Below, piece after piece: positions 7,300-9,118 of a stretch of DNA of 9,118 nucleotides. The notes beneath the pieces were generated by a model. That model searched no databases. It was given only the letters and a program-made list of their open reading frames with translations, and was not told the origin of the DNA. Made by a program: the position numbers and the translations under genes. Origin of the DNA: Desulfobacterales bacterium (lineage in GTDB: Bacteria; Desulfobacterota; Desulfobacteria; Desulfobacterales; JAFDCJ01); assembly GCA_020345785.1 (NCBI GenBank), contig CP070771.1, forward strand, positions 5,160,461-5,169,578, given 5' to 3'. Each line of letters opens with the position of its first letter. Position 1 is the first letter of the stretch.

Positions 7300-7499
7300 T
7301 CCTTAATTTCAACTTCTTTAAGGCTTTCCAGATATCGCAAGGGGAGCACCGTTTCAGATCGAACCAAATTTTTGAAATCATCCATCCGCCCCCCCAGCAC
7401 AAAGCCGCCCAACTCACCCGGCGCATCGGCGGCCCGCACAGAAGGCGAAACGGATAAACACAAGCTGAAAAAAAATCCCGCAATGGTCACTTTTAACAT
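7293..7499 (-). pseudogene. Truncated small secreted-protein gene, N-terminal fragment
   Basis: A 68-residue frame that starts well: ATG at 7499 is preceded by GGAGGAGG at a 7-base gap. It opens with a clear Sec signal peptide, MLKVTIAGFFFSLCLSVSP then SVRAADA, with a probable cut after an Ala near residue 23-25. The mature start, GGFVLGGRMDDFKNLVR followed by LPLRYLESLKEVEI, looks like the beginning of a longer periplasmic protein of a type I associate with Desulfobacterota; that recollection cannot be checked here. After KEVEIKDQ the frame stops at 7293-7295, inside the end of the convergent PilZ gene, so any remaining part is missing. A deletion that joined the two 3' ends is likely. It could instead be a genuinely short secreted protein. 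Confidence 0.5.
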
Positions 7500-7548
7500 G
7501 ATCGTCCTCCTCCTTGTGCGGTCGAAAACAGCGACTCGCCGTGATCGA

Positions 7549-7753
7549 CTACTTCAGCGGCCTATGAGAATGATAAGAACCATAATCGCCGGTTTGGATG
7601 CGTTCCAACCTTCCCCTGAAAAAAGTCAGACGGTGTACCAATTTCGTCGGTCCAAAATTGTAGATCCACACCGCGTATCGATGAGGTGTTTCATTCATTG
7701 GTTCAAGGTTCCCCCATTTTATACAAAAAAACATGAGCAGCCAGAAGCGCCAT
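7549..7753 (-). pseudogene. Frameshifted DUF2845-like fragment
   Basis: The minus strand encodes WIYNFGPTKLVHRLTF, then RGRLERIQTGDYG, which resembles the C-terminal half of DUF2845 proteins (small exported proteins of unknown function, with a YDFGP...LTFxxGxLxxIxTGxYG pattern). Just before it, a different frame reads MALLAAHVFLYKMGEP and stops. Dropping one T from CCTTGAACC (plus 7701-7709) joins the two as KMGEPEPMNETPHRYAVW, restoring the GEP motif common before this segment. So a one-base frameshift is likely, and the usual signal peptide and Cys-rich start are absent or unrecognisable. No ribosome-binding site precedes the ATG at 7753. It lies upstream of, and on the same strand as, the truncated secreted-protein gene, and both look like relics. 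Confidence 0.5.
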
Positions 7754-7881
7754 CTAAATGGGGAAAAAGGTGTAATTTCATCTAACTGAGGACGTAGATG
7801 TCGACTATCCGTTTTTATTTTTTGCCATGCGGCTGCAGTGAAAAATAAGCAAGGCGGACGGTGCGGCATCGCCACCTAATC

Positions 7882-8025
7882 TCAGATTTGCTCTGGATTA
7901 AAAGCCACGACCAAGCGGCTTTCTTCCGGCAGCGGCACATCAACCTCCGGTTCCACAATTTCTACCTCCTCCTCTCTGCCATTTAAGAGTAAAGTAAAAG
8001 TGATGGGAGCATCCTTATGAAACAT
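7882..8025 (-). CDS. Possible small acidic protein, 47 residues
   Basis: A short frame from ATG at 8025 to TGA at 7884-7882. The translation looks protein-like rather than random: KDAPITFTLLLNGREEE, then VEIVEPEVDVPLPEESRLVV and a tail AFNPEQI. It is strongly acidic, with many GAG/GAA and GTG/CTG/CCG codons. Upstream the frame is closed by a stop at about 8041. Against it, there is no good ribosome-binding site, its first nine bases overlap the start of the plus-strand gene at 8017, and no family is recognised. It may be the C-terminal end of a decayed gene or a chance frame. Confidence 0.28.
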   Translation of the reverse strand: MFHKDAPITFTLLLNGREEEVEIVEPEVDVPLPEESRLVVAFNPEQI

Positions 8026-8295
8026 TACTATACTATCCAGTTAGACGGCAGCGCGGTAAGGTTTACCCCCAAGGGTGAAGTTGCGGTATTGGATGCCATT
8101 CAGGCCCTAAGCGGATCAGACCGTGCAGGATACATATGGCAGGATATCCTCCGGGCGCACCCGAAAATCGCCCGGCGATGCCATAACTATCCTTTTCGAA
8201 AAAATACATCGATCGAGGTGGTCGCCAACGAGGGCTGGGAAGAAATCGAAGAAGCGCTGATCGATTACATTATCGATAAAGGACGGGCTGCATAA
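8017..8295 (+). CDS. Unrecognised 92-residue protein, weakly BRO-N/DinD-like
   Basis: A complete small gene: GGGAG (8005-8009) lies 7 bases before the ATG. The protein is soluble and mixed alpha/beta, with no signal peptide or membrane segment. Its first half, YYTIQLDGSAVRF, then VAVLDAIQALSGSDRAGYIW and DILRAHPKI, has the spacing of BRO-N or DinD-like domains (a short strand pair, then a helix ending in a Y-x-W or YW before a basic helix). That similarity is by eye only and weak. The second half has a charged helix, GWEEIEEALIDYIIDK. It stands alone: upstream lie relics on the other strand, downstream a transposase remnant. Function is unknown; DNA binding is a guess. Confidence 0.65.
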   Translation: MKHYYTIQLDGSAVRFTPKGEVAVLDAIQALSGSDRAGYIWQDILRAHPKIARRCHNYPFRKNTSIEVVANEGWEEIEEALIDYIIDKGRAA

Positions 8296-8339
8296 CGGCG
8301 CAATTCCTTAGTTTGGCGGATTAATTAGTTTATGCTGCG

Positions 8340-8605
8340 CATTTTATTTTTCGTTTAGCTGCTTTTGCCGGCTTAATCGCATCCAAGCGGGTCACTTCCT
8401 CCAGGCAGCAAGCGCCCAAACCACATGGGTTGTGCCGCCCTGCGGCCCCTCGTATCGGCAACGATCCATGCGGTGGTCTGCTTTCAGGTGTCCGATGACC
8501 GGTTCGATCTTCGGAGGCGTTGTAATGATACTTGAGCAGCTGGAGCCCGACCATTAGTCGAATCGGCCACCGTGTCGGCCGTGGGTGCTGTACCGGGACC
8601 ACTGT
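8340..8605 (-). mobile_element. IS5-family transposase remnant with internal deletion
   Basis: Two pieces of an IS5-type transposase are joined on the minus strand. The first (about 8600-8512) reads RPTRWPIRLMVGLQLLKYHY then NASE, matching the N-terminal (R)PxRLMVGLxxLKxxYNxSDE motif. The second, in another frame (about 8515-8392), reads KIEPVIGHLKADHRMDRCRY then EG, the C-terminal IEPVIGHLKxDHRM motif that includes the catalytic Glu region. The central part with the DDE aspartates is missing. The joint falls at TCCGAAGAT (minus strand of 8507-8515), which could encode the end of the first piece and the start of the second, as a short-homology deletion would leave. The N-terminal start is missing and the fragment begins right behind the dismutase stop codon. 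The frame then runs on to a basic tail ending near 8330. It cannot be active. Confidence 0.8.
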
Positions 8606-9118
8606 TCACGGTTTGGCTGTTCCGATGACGCCGCAGGCCACGCGAGGGCCGGCGGCCCCTGAAGGCTGAGAGGTCAAATCATCGGCACCGCCATGAACGA
8701 TCACTCCCCGGCCGATGATGGTATTCCGACCGTTGAGCGTCAGATGCGAATCCAGGCGTTCATATTGGGCGTTTCCGTTGGCGTCGGCCTCGATATTACC
8801 CAAATCTCCGATGTGCCGCATGTTTTGATCGGGACCGGCATGCGGTTGACCGGTGGGATTATAATGCCCGCCGGCGGATTTCCCATCCGCCGCGCTGCAA
8901 TCGCCGAACTCATGGATGTGAAAGCCGTGTTTAGCGGGACTCAAGCCCGAGATTTGGGCAATAACTTTGACCTTGTCCATCGTTTGGCTGAACCTGACGA
9001 TTCCGCTGACGCCATTTCCCTGGGTGGGGTGTAAAACGGCCACCGCCCTGCTAAACTCGCCGCTGCCGCCGCCGATGGCCGGCAGCGGGTAAACGGTCGC
9101 CAAGGTAAAAATTACAAA
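8606..9118 (-). CDS. sodC: Cu/Zn superoxide dismutase, 5' end outside the window
   Basis: Converts superoxide to oxygen and hydrogen peroxide, normally in the periplasm. The metal site is complete. The copper ligands are the two histidines in HGFHIHE, the bridging His in GGHYNP and the distal His in VIVHGGADD. The zinc ligands are that bridging His, the His of GQPHAGP, and the His and Asp of MRHIGDLGN. The disulfide cysteines (GDCS and RVACGVIG) and the active-site Arg (GPRVAC) are also present. The frame stays open to the window edge, where FVIFTLATVYPLPA looks like the end of a signal peptide. The real start is therefore beyond 9118, and TTG at 9103 is unlikely to be it. The stop codon is followed at once by the transposase remnant, suggesting that its original downstream region was lost. 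Confidence 0.95.
   Translation of the reverse strand, partial: FVIFTLATVYPLPAIGGGSGEFSRAVAVLHPTQGNGVSGIVRFSQTMDKVKVIAQISGLSPAKHGFHIHEFGDCSAADGKSAGGHYNPTGQPHAGPDQNMRHIGDLGNIEADANGNAQYERLDSHLTLNGRNTIIGRGVIVHGGADDLTSQPSGAAGPRVACGVIGTAKP

Noticed and set aside
8693..9034. Plus-strand open frame of 113 codons
   Set aside because: Antisense shadow of the sodC gene, whose metal ligands are all in the minus frame.

Overview
The window looks like chromosome from a mid-GC, Gram-negative bacterium, most plausibly a Desulfobacterota (deltaproteobacterial) sulfate-reducer-like lineage. This is an inference from the style of the proteins: a PAS/HisKA_3 kinase, a small PilZ protein, and remnants of a DUF2845-like and another short secreted protein. 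It is not proven by a marker gene. No rRNA, tRNA or CRISPR array was seen.

Left part (1-6175): a sugar and signalling block. A family 15 glycoside hydrolase (212-1999, +) and a soluble two-PAS sensor histidine kinase (2220-3929, +) run in the same direction. They converge on a fused trehalose-6-phosphate synthase/phosphatase (4001-6175, -). A roughly 120-base structured repeat lies 66-80 bases before the start codon of both plus-strand genes (9-131 and 2034-2153). Each copy has 13-14 base terminal inverted arms that enclose three internal hairpins, and one of these hairpins changed sequence between copies while staying paired. It is either a cis-acting RNA/DNA element shared by the two genes or a miniature (MITE-like) repeat. 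It is the most interesting object here.

Middle (6176-6921): about 750 bases without a convincing gene. It holds a strong GC-rich hairpin pair at 6354-6382 and, just before a PilZ gene (6922-7299, +), a dense run of inverted repeats with a possible sigma70 promoter.

Right part (7293-9118): a zone of gene decay and remodelling. It holds a truncated secreted-protein gene whose end abuts the PilZ gene, a frameshifted DUF2845-like fragment, a possible small acidic ORF, an intact 92-residue protein with a faint BRO-N/DinD-like look, and an internally deleted IS5-family transposase remnant. The remnant sits directly behind an intact exported Cu/Zn superoxide dismutase gene (8606 to the window edge, -).

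Together the left genes suggest that trehalose is made by the synthase/phosphatase and that trehalose or another alpha-glucan is hydrolysed by the GH15 enzyme. The orphan kinase and the shared leader element are candidates for coupling this metabolism to a signal. The PilZ protein (c-di-GMP binding) and the dismutase (periplasmic oxidative defence) are separate functions.
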